Source of the DNA: Rhizobium sp. NZLR1
GTDB lineage: Bacteria > Pseudomonadota > Alphaproteobacteria > Rhizobiales > Rhizobiaceae
Length of the DNA: 64,000 bases
Assembly (NCBI RefSeq): GCF_017357385.1
Contig: NZ_CP071632.1
Location: 3,863,501 to 3,927,500 of the forward strand
Direction of reading: 5' to 3'
The notes beneath the pieces were generated by a model. It did not search any database. It was given only the letters and a program-made list of their open reading frames with translations, and was not told the origin of the DNA. Below are positions 23,361-33,250 of the stretch, one piece after another. Each line of letters opens with the position of its first letter. Within the stretch, counting starts at the first letter, position 1. Both the position numbers and the translations under genes were made by a program.

Positions 23361-24739
23361 AAGCCGCCTATTCCCTCAGGCGCCGGCTGCTCTTCTGGCT
23401 ACTTGTGTCCACAGCGGTCATCGGCACGCTGGCGCTCGCCGATACCTATCGCGAGGCGGTCCAGACCTCGAACATCGTCTCCGACCGTGTGCTCGCCGGC
23501 TCCGCGCTGGCGATCGCCGAACGCGTCGTCGTTGCCGAAGACGGCACCCTGCAGGTCGATATCCCCTATGTTGCGCTTGAAATGCTGACCTCGGCCGCGC
23601 AGGACCGCGTCTTCTACCGCGTCGACGGTCCGCCGGGCAAATTTATCACCGGTTACCAGTCGCTGCCGGTCCTGAAGAAGACACCCGCCAATGCCGCCGC
23701 CTTCGCCGACGACAGCTTCCGCGGAGAGCCGATCCGCGTCGCCACACTCGAACGCTCCGCCTCGACGGGCATCCGCTCCGTGCCCTTCGTGGTGACGGTC
23801 GCCGAAACCACCATTGGCCGACGGCAGCTGGCGCAAGCAATCCTCGTTCGCTCGGCACTCCGCCTCGCCTTCATGATCGCGGGTGCCGCCGTCATTGTCT
23901 GGATCTCAGTCACGGTGGCCCTGCGTCCGCTCTACAAACTCGGCGACGCCATCGGCGAACGCAGCCCCGATGATCTGCATCCGATCGAGCAGACGGTGCC
24001 GAGCGAGGTCCAGCCGCTGGTCGATACGGTGAATAGCTTCATGGTCCGCCTGCAATCGGCCCTCGATGCGCTCCGCCACTTCACCGGCAATGCCAGCCAT
24101 CAGCTGCGCACGCCGCTGGCGATCATCCGCACCCAGCTTGCTCTCTCTGCCCGCGCCGGCTCGCTTGAGGAGGCGCAGGCGGCAGCTCTGAAGGGCGATC
24201 AGGCGGTGGCGCATGCCGAGCGCATCCTCGCCCAGCTTCTCCTGATGGCAAAGATCGACGCGGCCACCGCCAAGGAAGCACTGACCGCCTCCGCCATCGA
24301 TCTTGCCGCCATCGCCCAGGAAATTACCGGTGAGCAGATCCCGACGGCTGCCGTCGCCGGCATCGATCTCGGTTTCGAGGGCGGAAGCCCGGCGATGATC
24401 CGCGCCGAGCCGCTGCTCATCGGCGAAATGCTGCGCAACCTTGCCGGAAATGCCATCGCCTATGCCGGCAAGGGAGCTGAGGTCACCGTCCGCATCATCG
24501 CAGCAGCAGAGACGATCCGCCTCGAAGTCGAGGACAACGGCCCCGGCATTCCACGCAACAAGCTGGAGGCGGTGCGCGGGCGTTTTTCGCGCGGCAATGA
24601 GACAGGTGCGCCGGGCGCCGGCCTCGGCCTGCCGATCGTCGAGGAAATCGCCAATCTTTTCAATGCCAACCTGACGCTGGAGCCGGGCCCGGATGGCAGG
24701 GGCCTGAAGGCGGCCGTCACCTTCGCCAAGGCCGCATAA
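23357..24739 (+). CDS. tctE: TctE-like sensor histidine kinase
   Basis: 460 residues. Membrane helices at about 11-28 and 168-188 enclose a periplasmic 2CSK_N-type sensor domain of about 140 residues (VVVAEDGTLQVDIPYVALEML ... RVFYRVDGP). A HAMP-like linker follows, then the H box FTGNASHQLRTPL with His248, and the ATP-binding domain with EMLRNLAGNAIAYA (N box), EVEDNGPGIP (G1) and GAGLGLPIVEEI (G2). TctE kinases sense tricarboxylates, sometimes with help of a periplasmic binding protein. The ATG overlaps the tctD stop. The kinase core is intact. Confidence 0.9.
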   Translation: MKAAYSLRRRLLFWLLVSTAVIGTLALADTYREAVQTSNIVSDRVLAGSALAIAERVVVAEDGTLQVDIPYVALEMLTSAAQDRVFYRVDGPPGKFITGYQSLPVLKKTPANAAAFADDSFRGEPIRVATLERSASTGIRSVPFVVTVAETTIGRRQLAQAILVRSALRLAFMIAGAAVIVWISVTVALRPLYKLGDAIGERSPDDLHPIEQTVPSEVQPLVDTVNSFMVRLQSALDALRHFTGNASHQLRTPLAIIRTQLALSARAGSLEEAQAAALKGDQAVAHAERILAQLLLMAKIDAATAKEALTASAIDLAAIAQEITGEQIPTAAVAGIDLGFEGGSPAMIRAEPLLIGEMLRNLAGNAIAYAGKGAEVTVRIIAAAETIRLEVEDNGPGIPRNKLEAVRGRFSRGNETGAPGAGLGLPIVEEIANLFNANLTLEPGPDGRGLKAAVTFAKAA

Positions 24740-24762
24740 AAGCCTTCAGCCTCTACAACGCC

Positions 24763-24850
24763 GCGCGTCTTTCGGACGCGCTAAGGACGCCGTAGCATTT
24801 TGAATCGCGGCATAATTCCTTAAATCGATTCCGATTTAAGGAATTATGCC
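24763..24850. repeat. Palindromic interspersed repeat after tctE
   Basis: A perfect 19-base palindrome, GGCATAATTCCTTAAATCG (24809-24827), four-base loop, CGATTTAAGGAATTATGCC (24832-24850), is preceded by a second hairpin, GCGCGTC-TTTCG-GACGCGC (about 24764-24782). Both together look like a mobile-type intergenic element that I associate with Rhizobium chromosomes. It may also act as the tctDE terminator. Confidence 0.65.
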
Positions 24851-24946
24851 GGTGACCTTTCCAGCTTGCTTTCTTTCGCTGCATTGCACACACTGATTTC
24901 GGGAACAGCAAGCCGCACGACGATGCGCGCCGGATAAAAGAGAAAT

Positions 24947-27900
24947 ATGTCGATCAAAGCCAGCATCTATCATCTGACCCATTACACTTATGATAAACCG
25001 ATCCGCCTCGGCCCACAGATCATCCGACTGAAACCTGCCTCGCATTCGAAGACACGGGTGCTCAGCCACTCGCTGAAGGTCACGCCCTCCAACCATTTCG
25101 TCAACCTGCAGCAGGATCCCTACGGCAATTACCTCGCCCGCTACGTCTTTCCGGACCCGGTGACGGAGTTCAAGATCGAGGTCGATCTCGTCGCCGACAT
25201 GACGGTCTACAATCCCTTCGACTTCTTCGTCGAGGAAGAGGCAACCAAGTGGCCCTTCGGGTACCCTGAGACGATCCAGGAAGATCTCTCGATCTATATG
25301 ACGCCGGAACCGGCCGGTCCCCGCCTGAAGGCAATGCTGCCGACGCTCGACTGGTCGCCCGACCAGCCGACGGTCGATATGATCGTCGGCCTGAATGCCC
25401 GCCTGCAGCGGCAGATCGGCTATGTCATCCGCATGGAAACCGGCGTGCAGACGCCGGAGGAGACGCTTGAAAGCGCCAAGGGCTCCTGCCGCGACACCAG
25501 TTGGCTGCTCGTCCAGATCCTTCGCCATCTCGGCCTTGCCGCCCGCTTCGTCTCCGGCTACCTCATCCAGCTGACGCCGGACCTGAAAGCACTCGACGGC
25601 CCCTCCGGCACCAAAGTCGATTTCACCGACCTGCATGCCTGGGCGGAGGTCTATCTGCCCGGCGCCGGCTGGGTCGGCCTTGATCCGACGTCTGGGCTGC
25701 TGACCGGCGAAAGCCACATCCCGCTTGCCGCCACGCCGCATTATCGCAACGCCGCGCCGATCTCGGGCGGTTATTTCGGCGAGGCCGAAACCGAATTCGC
25801 CTTCGACATGAAGGTCTCGCGCGTCGCCGAACACCCGCGCATCACCAAGCCTTTCTCCGATGAAAGCTGGGACGAACTCAACGAACTCGGCGAGAAGGTC
25901 GATCGTGTCCTCGAAGCCGAGGACGTGCATCTGACGATGGGCGGCGAACCGACCTTCGTTTCGATCGACGATTTCCAGTCCGAGGAGTGGAACACCGCCG
26001 CCGTCGGCCCGACCAAGCGCGAAAAGGCCGACAGCCTGATCCGCCGGCTGCACGAACGCTTCGCCCCCGGCGGTTTCCTGCATTATGGCCAGGGCAAATG
26101 GTATCCGGGCGAAAGCCTGCCGCGCTGGACCTTCTCGCTCTACTGGCGCCGCGACGGCAAGCCGGTCTGGCAGAACCTCGATCTGGTGGCTGTCGAAGGC
26201 AAAGATACCGGCGTCACCGCCGAGGATGCCGAGAAGTTTTTGACGGCGATCGCAAAGGAACTGGCGATCAAGCCTGACATGGTGCAGCCGGCCTATGAGG
26301 ATCCAGCCGACTGGATCATCAAGGAAGGCAGCCTTCCCGAAAACGTCGATCCGTCGAATTCGAAGCTGAAGGATCCCGAAGAACGCAACCGCATCGCCCG
26401 GGTGTTTGCCCGTGGCCTTACCGTCCCCACGGGTTACATCCTCCCGGTTCAAGCATGGAACGCCAAGGCGGCTGAAAGCCGCGTCTGGGTCAGCGAGAAA
26501 TGGCGCACCCGCCGCGGCAATATCTTTCTCGTCCCGGGCGACAGTCCCATCGGTTACCGCCTGCCGCTCGGCACACTGCCCTATGTTCCCCCGGCGCGTT
26601 ATCCCTATATCCACCCCGCCGATCCGACGATCCCACGTGAACCGCTGCCTGATGTCTTTGTACCGGCCGGCCGCGCCATGCCTGAAGCCTCGTTCAATGC
26701 CGACGAGGGCAATCGCGGCCGGATCGAACAGACGCTCGGTGAACTCCGCGGGGCCGTGCGCACCGCCATGTCGGTCGAGCCGCGCGACGGCAGGCTCTGC
26801 GTCTTCATGCCGCCGGTCGAGCGCATCGAAGATTATCTCGAGCTGATCGCCGCTGCCGAAAACGCCGCCGCCGAGCTCAAGCTTCCGGTCCACATCGAAG
26901 GTTACCCGCCGCCGCAGGACGAGCGCATCAATGTCATCCGCGTCGCCCCGGATCCCGGCGTCATCGAGGTCAACATTCATCCGGCCTCGAACTGGAAGGA
27001 CTGCGTCGATATCACTACGGCGATCTACGAGGAGGCGCGTGACACCCGGCTTGGCGCCGACAAGTTCATGATCGACGGCCGTCATACCGGCACCGGCGGC
27101 GGCAACCATGTCGTCGTCGGCAGCGCCAATCCGAACAACAGCCCGTTCCTGCGCCGTCCCGATCTCTTAAAGAGCGTCGTCCTGCACTGGCAGCGGCACC
27201 CCTCGCTCTCCTACCTCTTCTCCGGCATGTTCATCGGCCCAACCAGCCAGGCGCCGCGCATCGATGAGGCTCGTCACGACAGCCTCTACGAGCTGGAGAT
27301 CGCCATGGCGCAGATCGCTGCACCCGGCCGCGGCCAGCAGCCGCTGCCCTGGCTCGTCGACCGCCTGTTCCGCCACCTTTTGACCGACGTTACCGGCAAC
27401 ACCCACCGCGCCGAGATCTGTATCGACAAGCTGTTTTCGCCGGACGGTCCGACCGGACGGCTCGGCCTCATCGAGTTCCGTGGCTTCGAAATGCCGCCGA
27501 ACGCCCGCATGTCGCTCGCCCAGCAATTGCTGGTCCGCGCGCTGATCGCCCGGTTCTGGGTCAACCCGGTCGATGGCAAATTCGTCCGCTGGGGCACAAC
27601 TCTGCACGACCGTTTCATGCTGCCGCATTTCGTCTGGGCCGATTTCCTCGACGTGCTTGCCGACCTTCGCGAAAACGGCTTCGACGTCAGTTCGGAATGG
27701 TTCAAGGCTCAGCTCGAATTCCGCTTCCCCTTCTGCGGCGAGGTCGAATACGAAGGCTCCAAACTGGAGCTGCGCCAGGCGCTTGAACCCTGGCACGTCA
27801 TGGGCGAGGAAGGTGCGCCGGGCGGCACTGCCCGTTACGTCGACAGCTCCGTCGAGCGCCTTCAAGTGCGGCTCGAGACCAGCAATGCGGCGCGCTACAC

Positions 27901-28273
27901 CGTCACCTGCAATGGCCGCACTCTGCCGCTGACGCCGACCGGCACCTCCGGCGTATCGGTCGCCGGCGTCCGTTACAAGGCGTGGCAGCCGTCCTCCGGC
28001 CTGCATCCCGTCTTGCCGATCAACACGCCTTTGACTTTTGACATTTATGATACATGGTCGAAGCGTTCGATCGGCGGCTGCATCTATCATGTTGCCCATC
28101 CGGGCGGCCGGACCTATGACACCTTCCCGGTCAACGGCAACGAGGCGGAAGCAAGGCGGCTCGCCCGCTTCGAGCCGTGGGGACATACGGCGGGTGGTTA
28201 TATCCCGCGCGCCGAGACGGGTTCTCTTGAATTCCCGCTAACGCTGGATCTGAGGCGGCCCGCCGGAATTTGA
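24947..28273 (+). CDS. Large transglutaminase-family protein with DUF2126 domain
   Basis: 1108 residues, the full family length. An N-terminal beta domain (about 5-100, [20 protein letters not shown]) is followed by a transglutaminase-like cysteine-protease core with Cys181 ([14 protein letters not shown]), His230 ([10 protein letters not shown]) and Asp246 (GLDPTSG). A very large DUF2126 region (about 280-1100) contains [35 protein letters not shown] and [14 protein letters not shown], which read like a glutamine-synthetase/ATP-grasp-type amidoligase core. It is first of a three-gene cassette and likely cytoplasmic. The pairing suggests formation and cleavage of an amide bond on a small molecule or peptide; the substrate is unknown. 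The start is the ATG at 24947. Confidence 0.85.
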   Translation: MSIKASIYHLTHYTYDKPIRLGPQIIRLKPASHSKTRVLSHSLKVTPSNHFVNLQQDPYGNYLARYVFPDPVTEFKIEVDLVADMTVYNPFDFFVEEEATKWPFGYPETIQEDLSIYMTPEPAGPRLKAMLPTLDWSPDQPTVDMIVGLNARLQRQIGYVIRMETGVQTPEETLESAKGSCRDTSWLLVQILRHLGLAARFVSGYLIQLTPDLKALDGPSGTKVDFTDLHAWAEVYLPGAGWVGLDPTSGLLTGESHIPLAATPHYRNAAPISGGYFGEAETEFAFDMKVSRVAEHPRITKPFSDESWDELNELGEKVDRVLEAEDVHLTMGGEPTFVSIDDFQSEEWNTAAVGPTKREKADSLIRRLHERFAPGGFLHYGQGKWYPGESLPRWTFSLYWRRDGKPVWQNLDLVAVEGKDTGVTAEDAEKFLTAIAKELAIKPDMVQPAYEDPADWIIKEGSLPENVDPSNSKLKDPEERNRIARVFARGLTVPTGYILPVQAWNAKAAESRVWVSEKWRTRRGNIFLVPGDSPIGYRLPLGTLPYVPPARYPYIHPADPTIPREPLPDVFVPAGRAMPEASFNADEGNRGRIEQTLGELRGAVRTAMSVEPRDGRLCVFMPPVERIEDYLELIAAAENAAAELKLPVHIEGYPPPQDERINVIRVAPDPGVIEVNIHPASNWKDCVDITTAIYEEARDTRLGADKFMIDGRHTGTGGGNHVVVGSANPNNSPFLRRPDLLKSVVLHWQRHPSLSYLFSGMFIGPTSQAPRIDEARHDSLYELEIAMAQIAAPGRGQQPLPWLVDRLFRHLLTDVTGNTHRAEICIDKLFSPDGPTGRLGLIEFRGFEMPPNARMSLAQQLLVRALIARFWVNPVDGKFVRWGTTLHDRFMLPHFVWADFLDVLADLRENGFDVSSEWFKAQLEFRFPFCGEVEYEGSKLELRQALEPWHVMGEEGAPGGTARYVDSSVERLQVRLETSNAARYTVTCNGRTLPLTPTGTSGVSVAGVRYKAWQPSSGLHPVLPINTPLTFDIYDTWSKRSIGGCIYHVAHPGGRTYDTFPVNGNEAEARRLARFEPWGHTAGGYIPRAETGSLEFPLTLDLRRPAGI

Positions 28274-28326
28274 AGCCGGGGGATTGAGGCTGAGGTTAAG
28301 GCCGGGGGTTTAAGGCTTGGGTTTTG

Positions 28327-30744
28327 ATGGGTAAGAGGCCGGCAGTTGAGCGCAGGGGAGAAGCAGAGGACCGCATCGGCAAGGATGCGGCCTTCGACTA
28401 TGAGCCGCTTCCTGGCACCGCCGACGAGATGGTCGACAATAAAGGTGTTGTCCGCCCGGTCTGGAAGAATTTCCTGTCGCATCTGAGCGCAATGCCGGAA
28501 AAGGATCTCGCCGAGCGTTTCGCCCGCGCCGACCGCTATCTCCGGGATGCCGGCGTCTTCTACCGTGCCTATGGCAGCAAGGGCACCGGCGAACGCGCCT
28601 GGCCGATCTCGCATATTCCGGTGCTGATCGACGAGCGCGAATGGCAGACGCTGTCGGCAGGCCTCGTCCAGCGCGCCGACCTGCTCGAGGCGATCGTTGC
28701 CGATATCTACGGCGACAACCGGCTGGTGCAGGAAGGGGTGCTGCCGCCGGCGCTGATGGCCGCTAATCCCGAATTCCAACGCCCGCTCGCCGGCATCCGG
28801 CCGGCCTCCGGCCATTATCTGCATTTCTGCGCCTTCGAGATCGGCCGCGGACCGGACGGCAACTGGTGGGTGCTGGCCGACCGGACGCAGGCGCCGTCGG
28901 GCGCCGGTTTCGCGCTGGAAAGCCGCGTCGCGACGACCCGGGCCTTTTCGGATATCTACGCCGAAACCCCGGTCCACCGCCTCGCCTCCTTCTTCGGCGC
29001 CTTCCGCGACGCGCTGCAGGGCATGAAACATTCGGGCGACGACCGCATCGCCGTGCTGACGCCAGGCCCCGCCAACGAGACCTATTACGAGCACGCCTAC
29101 ATCGCCCGCTATCTCGGCTTCATGCTGCTCGAGGGCGAGGACCTCACCGTCGTCAAGGGCCGCGTCATGGTGCGCACCGTCGCCGGCCTGAAGCCGATCG
29201 GCGTGCTCTGGCGCCGTCTCGATTCGGCCTTTGCCGACCCGCTGGAGCTGAACCAGAATTCGCATATCGGCACGCCCGGCCTCGTCGAAGCGCTGCGCGC
29301 CGAAAGCGTCACCATCGTCAATGCGCTCGGTACGGGGGTTCTCGAAACCCGGGCGCTTCTGGCCTTCATGCCGACCATCTGTCACCGTCTACTGGGGCAG
29401 GATCTGCAACTTCCATCGATCGCCACCTGGTGGTGCGGCCAGGAGGAAGAGCGCGAGCACGTCGCAAAGAATATCGAGAAGATGGTGATCGGCCCGGCCT
29501 ATTCCCGCGCCCCCTTCTTCGACGACAGCGGCGAATCCGTGCTCGGCTCGTCACTGCGTGCGGCCGCCAAGGATTCCATCACCGACTGGCTGAGTTCGGA
29601 CGGACCGAAACTTGTGGGACAGGAGGTCGTCACGCTCTCGACGACGCCCGCCTGGGTGGACGGCAAGCTCGTGCCGCGGCCGATGTCGCTGCGCGTCTTC
29701 GCCGCCCGCACCGCGAACGGCTGGCAGATCATGCCCGGCGGTTTTGCCCGCATCGGCTCTGGCGCCGATGTCGCGGCGATCGCTATGCAGTCAGGCGGGG
29801 CGGCCGCCGACGTCTGGATCGTCAGCGACAAGCCGGTCGAGCGCCACACTCTGCTGCCGGCCGAAGGCAGCTTCACCCGCAACATGCCGGGCAGCCTGCC
29901 AAGCCGGGCGGCCGACAATCTGTTTTGGCTCGGCCGCTACATCGAGCGCGCCGAAGGGGCGCTGCGCATCCTGCGCGCCTGGCATGCGCGTTATGCCGAG
30001 GCTGCCGATCCGAGCCAGCCGCTGCTCGCCGACGTCTCCGAGTATCTCACGGCTGTCGATATCGATACCGCCGAGGCCGTGCCCGAAACGCTTTTACGCC
30101 ACATCGACAGCGCCGTTTATTCCGCAAGCAACATCCGCGACCGCTTCTCGCCGGATGGCTGGCTCGCCCTCAACGATCTCGCCAAGACCGCCCGCCGTTT
30201 CCATGTCAGCGTCGCTGCAGGCGATGACGCTAGTCACGCGATGACCATCCTTCTGCGCAAGCTTGCGGGCTTCGCCGGGCTGGTGCACGAGAACATGTAC
30301 CGCTTCATGGGCTGGCGCTTCCTCTCGCTCGGCCGTTATATCGAGCGCGGCCTGCACATGACGCGGCTGCTCGGCCACATGTCCGGCCCGGAAGCACCCG
30401 ACGGCGCGCTCGACATGCTGCTCGAGATCGGCGACAGCGTCATGACCCACCGCCGCCGCTACAACGTCAACACGGCGAGGCTGACCGTCACCGACCTTTT
30501 GGCGCTCGACCCCCTCAACCCCCGCTCGGTCCTCTTCCAGGTGAACGAGATCCACCACGAGGTCGAGCAACTGCCGAACGCCCTGATCAACGGCCAGATG
30601 TCGCCCTTCTACCGCGAGGCGATGCGGCTCCATTCCGGCCTGGCAGTGATGACGCCGGAGGGCATGGGGGTCGAGGTCTATCAACGGCTCGAACGCGAAT
30701 TGGAGCAGCTTTCCGAGCTGCTCGCCCAGACCTATCTCGGGTGA
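28327..30744 (+). CDS. Circularly permuted ATP-grasp and alpha-E domain fusion
   Basis: 805 residues. The ATG at 28327 directly follows a TTG in frame. N-terminal two thirds (about 20-480) is the circularly permuted ATP-grasp pair (DUF404/DUF407): DAGVFYRAYGSKG, RPASGHYLHFCAFEIGRGPD, the LTPGPANETYYEHAYIARYLG nucleotide-site motif, and SHIGTPGLVEALRAESV. The C-terminal third (about 500-800) is the alpha-E helical domain (DUF403), with SRAADNLFWLGRYIERAEGA and GWRFLSLGRYIERGLHMTR; these are often separate genes, here fused. ATP-grasp enzymes ligate a carboxylate to an amine through an acyl phosphate. Overlap or close spacing with both transglutaminase genes shows one operon. The product is unknown. 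Confidence 0.85.
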   Translation: MGKRPAVERRGEAEDRIGKDAAFDYEPLPGTADEMVDNKGVVRPVWKNFLSHLSAMPEKDLAERFARADRYLRDAGVFYRAYGSKGTGERAWPISHIPVLIDEREWQTLSAGLVQRADLLEAIVADIYGDNRLVQEGVLPPALMAANPEFQRPLAGIRPASGHYLHFCAFEIGRGPDGNWWVLADRTQAPSGAGFALESRVATTRAFSDIYAETPVHRLASFFGAFRDALQGMKHSGDDRIAVLTPGPANETYYEHAYIARYLGFMLLEGEDLTVVKGRVMVRTVAGLKPIGVLWRRLDSAFADPLELNQNSHIGTPGLVEALRAESVTIVNALGTGVLETRALLAFMPTICHRLLGQDLQLPSIATWWCGQEEEREHVAKNIEKMVIGPAYSRAPFFDDSGESVLGSSLRAAAKDSITDWLSSDGPKLVGQEVVTLSTTPAWVDGKLVPRPMSLRVFAARTANGWQIMPGGFARIGSGADVAAIAMQSGGAAADVWIVSDKPVERHTLLPAEGSFTRNMPGSLPSRAADNLFWLGRYIERAEGALRILRAWHARYAEAADPSQPLLADVSEYLTAVDIDTAEAVPETLLRHIDSAVYSASNIRDRFSPDGWLALNDLAKTARRFHVSVAAGDDASHAMTILLRKLAGFAGLVHENMYRFMGWRFLSLGRYIERGLHMTRLLGHMSGPEAPDGALDMLLEIGDSVMTHRRRYNVNTARLTVTDLLALDPLNPRSVLFQVNEIHHEVEQLPNALINGQMSPFYREAMRLHSGLAVMTPEGMGVEVYQRLERELEQLSELLAQTYLG

Positions 30745-30749
30745 CATCA

Positions 30750-31628
30750 ATGCTCTACGATCTTTCGCTTCGGATGGGTTACAGCTACGACGTGCCGGCC
30801 TCCGGCGCCCGCCACATCATGCGCCTGATGCCGCTGTCACTGACCAACCGGCAACGGCTGGTCGCCGGCTCGATCACCATCTCGCCGACGCCAGAGGAGC
30901 AGTCGCATTTCGTCGATTTCTTCGATCATCCCGCCACCTCCTTCATGCTGCGCGCGCCGCACGAGACGCTCGACATTCGCATGCAGGCCCGCGTGCAGGT
31001 GGAAAGCCAGCCGATCGCCGCCGATTTCTCGCCATTGCTCGCCGACTTGCCGGAGGAGATATCAGGCATCTGGTCGCTGGCGCCGGATTCGCCGCACCAC
31101 TTCCTCGGCGACAGCCCGCGCCTGACCCAAGCGCGCGAGATCAGCGACTATGCCCGAAGCTGCGCCATGCCTGATCTGACGGCGATGCAGATCGCCCATG
31201 CGCTCTGTGCCCGCATCAACAAGAATTTCACCTACGACCCCGAGGCGACGACGGTGGACACGACGCCGCTCGAAGCATTCACGCTGAAGCGCGGCGTCTG
31301 CCAGGATTTCACACACATCATGATCCTGGCGCTCCGGAGCCTCGGCATTCCGGCCGGCTACGTCTCCGGTTTCCTGCGCACCATCCCCCCACCGGGCAAG
31401 GAACGGCTGGAAGGTGCAGATGCCATGCATGCCTGGGTGCGGGTCTGGTGCGGCGAGACGATCGGCTGGATCGAGCTCGACCCGACCAACAACATCGCCG
31501 CCGGCACCGACCACATCGTCGTCGCCTACGGCCGGGACTATTCCGACGTCGTCCCCGTCATCGGCGTGTTGAAAAGCTATGGCGGCCAACGCGCCGACCA
31601 GGCGGTCGACGTGATCCCGCTGAAATAA
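30750..31628 (+). CDS. Transglutaminase-like cysteine protease, cassette partner
   Basis: 292 residues. The N-terminal beta domain (MLYDLSLRMGYSYDVPASGA) is typical of bacterial transglutaminase-like proteins. The triad is complete: Cys184 in LKRGVCQDFTHI, His227 in ADAMHAWVRVW, Asp244 in IELDPTNN. A GTG at 30741 overlaps the upstream stop and would add three residues; the ATG at 30750 is used. No signal peptide. Likely action is hydrolysis or transfer at an amide bond made by the neighbouring ATP-grasp enzyme. Clusters of this type sometimes include the proteasome-like Anbu peptidase, which is absent here. Confidence 0.88.
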   Translation: MLYDLSLRMGYSYDVPASGARHIMRLMPLSLTNRQRLVAGSITISPTPEEQSHFVDFFDHPATSFMLRAPHETLDIRMQARVQVESQPIAADFSPLLADLPEEISGIWSLAPDSPHHFLGDSPRLTQAREISDYARSCAMPDLTAMQIAHALCARINKNFTYDPEATTVDTTPLEAFTLKRGVCQDFTHIMILALRSLGIPAGYVSGFLRTIPPPGKERLEGADAMHAWVRVWCGETIGWIELDPTNNIAAGTDHIVVAYGRDYSDVVPVIGVLKSYGGQRADQAVDVIPLK

Positions 31629-31738
31629 TCCCAAAACTGGAAGAATCCGCCGATTCGTTAAAATTGTATTGACGTCGTAAGGACAACGGAAAGGAGGAGC
31701 GTGCCTAATGTCACCCACAGGGTCTATTTCGGGTGAAC

Positions 31739-32977
31739 ATGATGAGCACCTCTTTTTTGCATCCCCGCCTGCGTCGCATGTTCAGCGACCGTGGCGGTAA
31801 TTTCGGTATGATGACGGCGATCCTGCTGCCCGTTCTTTTCGGTGCAGCCGGCATGGCGATCCAGGTGGGCGATATATTGCTCTCCAAACAGCAATTGCAG
31901 GAAGCCGCCGATTCCGCCGCGCTCGCAACCGCGACCGCGCTGGCGAACGGCACGATCCAGACTTCGCAGGCCGAGGCCTTCGCGCGGAATTTCGTCGCCG
32001 GACAAATGGCGAATTACCTGCAGAGCAGCGCCGATATCAAGAGCGCGACAGGCGTCGATATCAAGACAACGACGTCGGGCAAATCGACATCCTATCAGGT
32101 GACGGTTTCACCAAGTTACGACCTCACCGTCAACCCGCTGATGCAGGCGGTCGGTTTCAGCACGCAGCATCTTTCGACATCAAGCACGACCGTCGGCGGC
32201 CATTCGGAAACCCAGGGCTCGCTCTCGATGTATCTCGCGCTCGATAAATCAGGGTCGATGGGAGATCCTACCGAAACCGTCAACGTGGATGATCCGACGG
32301 AACCATTCACCTACGACTGCAACCTCCACTACAACAGCAAGAATAATAAGTGGGTTTACGACAAATGCACCGGCAGCCGCGCAAATTACTACACCAAGAT
32401 AGAGGCGCTGAAGATCGCCGCCGGCAGTCTCTTTAGCCAGCTCAACAGCGCTGATCCCAATGCCGAATATGTGCGCACCGGCGCCGTATCCTACGATATC
32501 AATCAATACGCGCCGAGCAAGCTCGCTTGGGGGATCACCGCTGTCACGAGTTATGTCAACGCGCTTCAATCGGGAGGCGGCACGAATTCAAGCGGCGCAG
32601 TGAACACGGCTTACACATCTCTGACCGCCAAGAACGCCGCGGGCAATGACGCCGAGGACGCAGCTCACAAGCTCAAGACCGGGCAAGTACCCAAGAAGTA
32701 CATCGTTTTCATGACCGATGGCGACAACAACGACGACAGCAGCTACGGCCGTTCATACGACACCTTGACCAAGGCAACATGCGACACCGCGAAATCCAAG
32801 GGCATCGAAATTTACACGATCGCCTTCATGGCGCCCGCGGGCGGACAGGCGCTGCTGCATTATTGCGCTTCCGATGACGCCCATTATTTCCAGGCGGAAA
32901 AAATGGAAGATCTGCTTGCCGCCTTCAAGGCGATCGGAGCGAAGGCCTCTGCACAGATGACACGTCTGACGAACTGA
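31739..32977 (+). CDS. TadG-like pilus-assembly protein with von Willebrand A domain
   Basis: 412 residues. Near the N terminus a TadE/TadG-type sequence, RGGNFGMMTAILLPVLFGAAGMAIQ (membrane helix at about 24-44), is followed by the DILLSKQQLQEAADSAALA helix. A vWA domain (about 165-405) has the MIDAS motif DKSGSMGD and the TDGDNND segment of the metal site. The main body should be periplasmic or cell-surface. TadG proteins belong to Flp/Tad pilus systems, yet no other tad gene is in the window. It contains a Ser/Thr/Lys-rich region typical of this family and has lower GC and more lysine and asparagine than its neighbours. The start is one of three close codons (GTG 31733, ATG 31739, ATG 31742). 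Confidence 0.82.
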   Translation: MMSTSFLHPRLRRMFSDRGGNFGMMTAILLPVLFGAAGMAIQVGDILLSKQQLQEAADSAALATATALANGTIQTSQAEAFARNFVAGQMANYLQSSADIKSATGVDIKTTTSGKSTSYQVTVSPSYDLTVNPLMQAVGFSTQHLSTSSTTVGGHSETQGSLSMYLALDKSGSMGDPTETVNVDDPTEPFTYDCNLHYNSKNNKWVYDKCTGSRANYYTKIEALKIAAGSLFSQLNSADPNAEYVRTGAVSYDINQYAPSKLAWGITAVTSYVNALQSGGGTNSSGAVNTAYTSLTAKNAAGNDAEDAAHKLKTGQVPKKYIVFMTDGDNNDDSSYGRSYDTLTKATCDTAKSKGIEIYTIAFMAPAGGQALLHYCASDDAHYFQAEKMEDLLAAFKAIGAKASAQMTRLTN

Positions 32978-32999
32978 TAAACGCTCGAGAAACGGGAAC

Positions 33000-33040
33000 C
33001 AAAAAGCCGCTCCGGAACAAACCGGGGCGGCTTTTCGTTA
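33000..33040. terminator. Terminator after the TadG-like gene
   Basis: AAAAGCCGCTCCGG (33002-33015) pairs with CCGGGGCGGCTTTT (33022-33035), a long GC stem flanked by A and T runs, so it is a strong, probably bidirectional rho-independent terminator. The 210 bases from here to glgP hold the glycogen-operon promoter region (AT-rich) and no gene. Confidence 0.85.
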
Positions 33041-33250
33041 TCGCTATCCCATCCATCTGATCGGGAAAAGCGATTGAAATCAACCCCCTTGAACCCTGTG
33101 AATATGAAGGTTTCGCAATTTTTTCGTTTGTCCAAATCCTTTGTTGCAAGTGCTTAGTAACGATGCATAAACTGTCGTCGATGCGAGCGACAAATCGATT
33201 AGATCAGGCATAACATCCTGAAACCAAATTAAAATTGGCGAGACCTGACA

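Noticed and set aside
24836..27109. Very long open frame (757 codons) opposite the DUF2126 gene
   Set aside because: Antisense shadow produced by GC-rich codon structure; the plus-strand frame has intact catalytic motifs.
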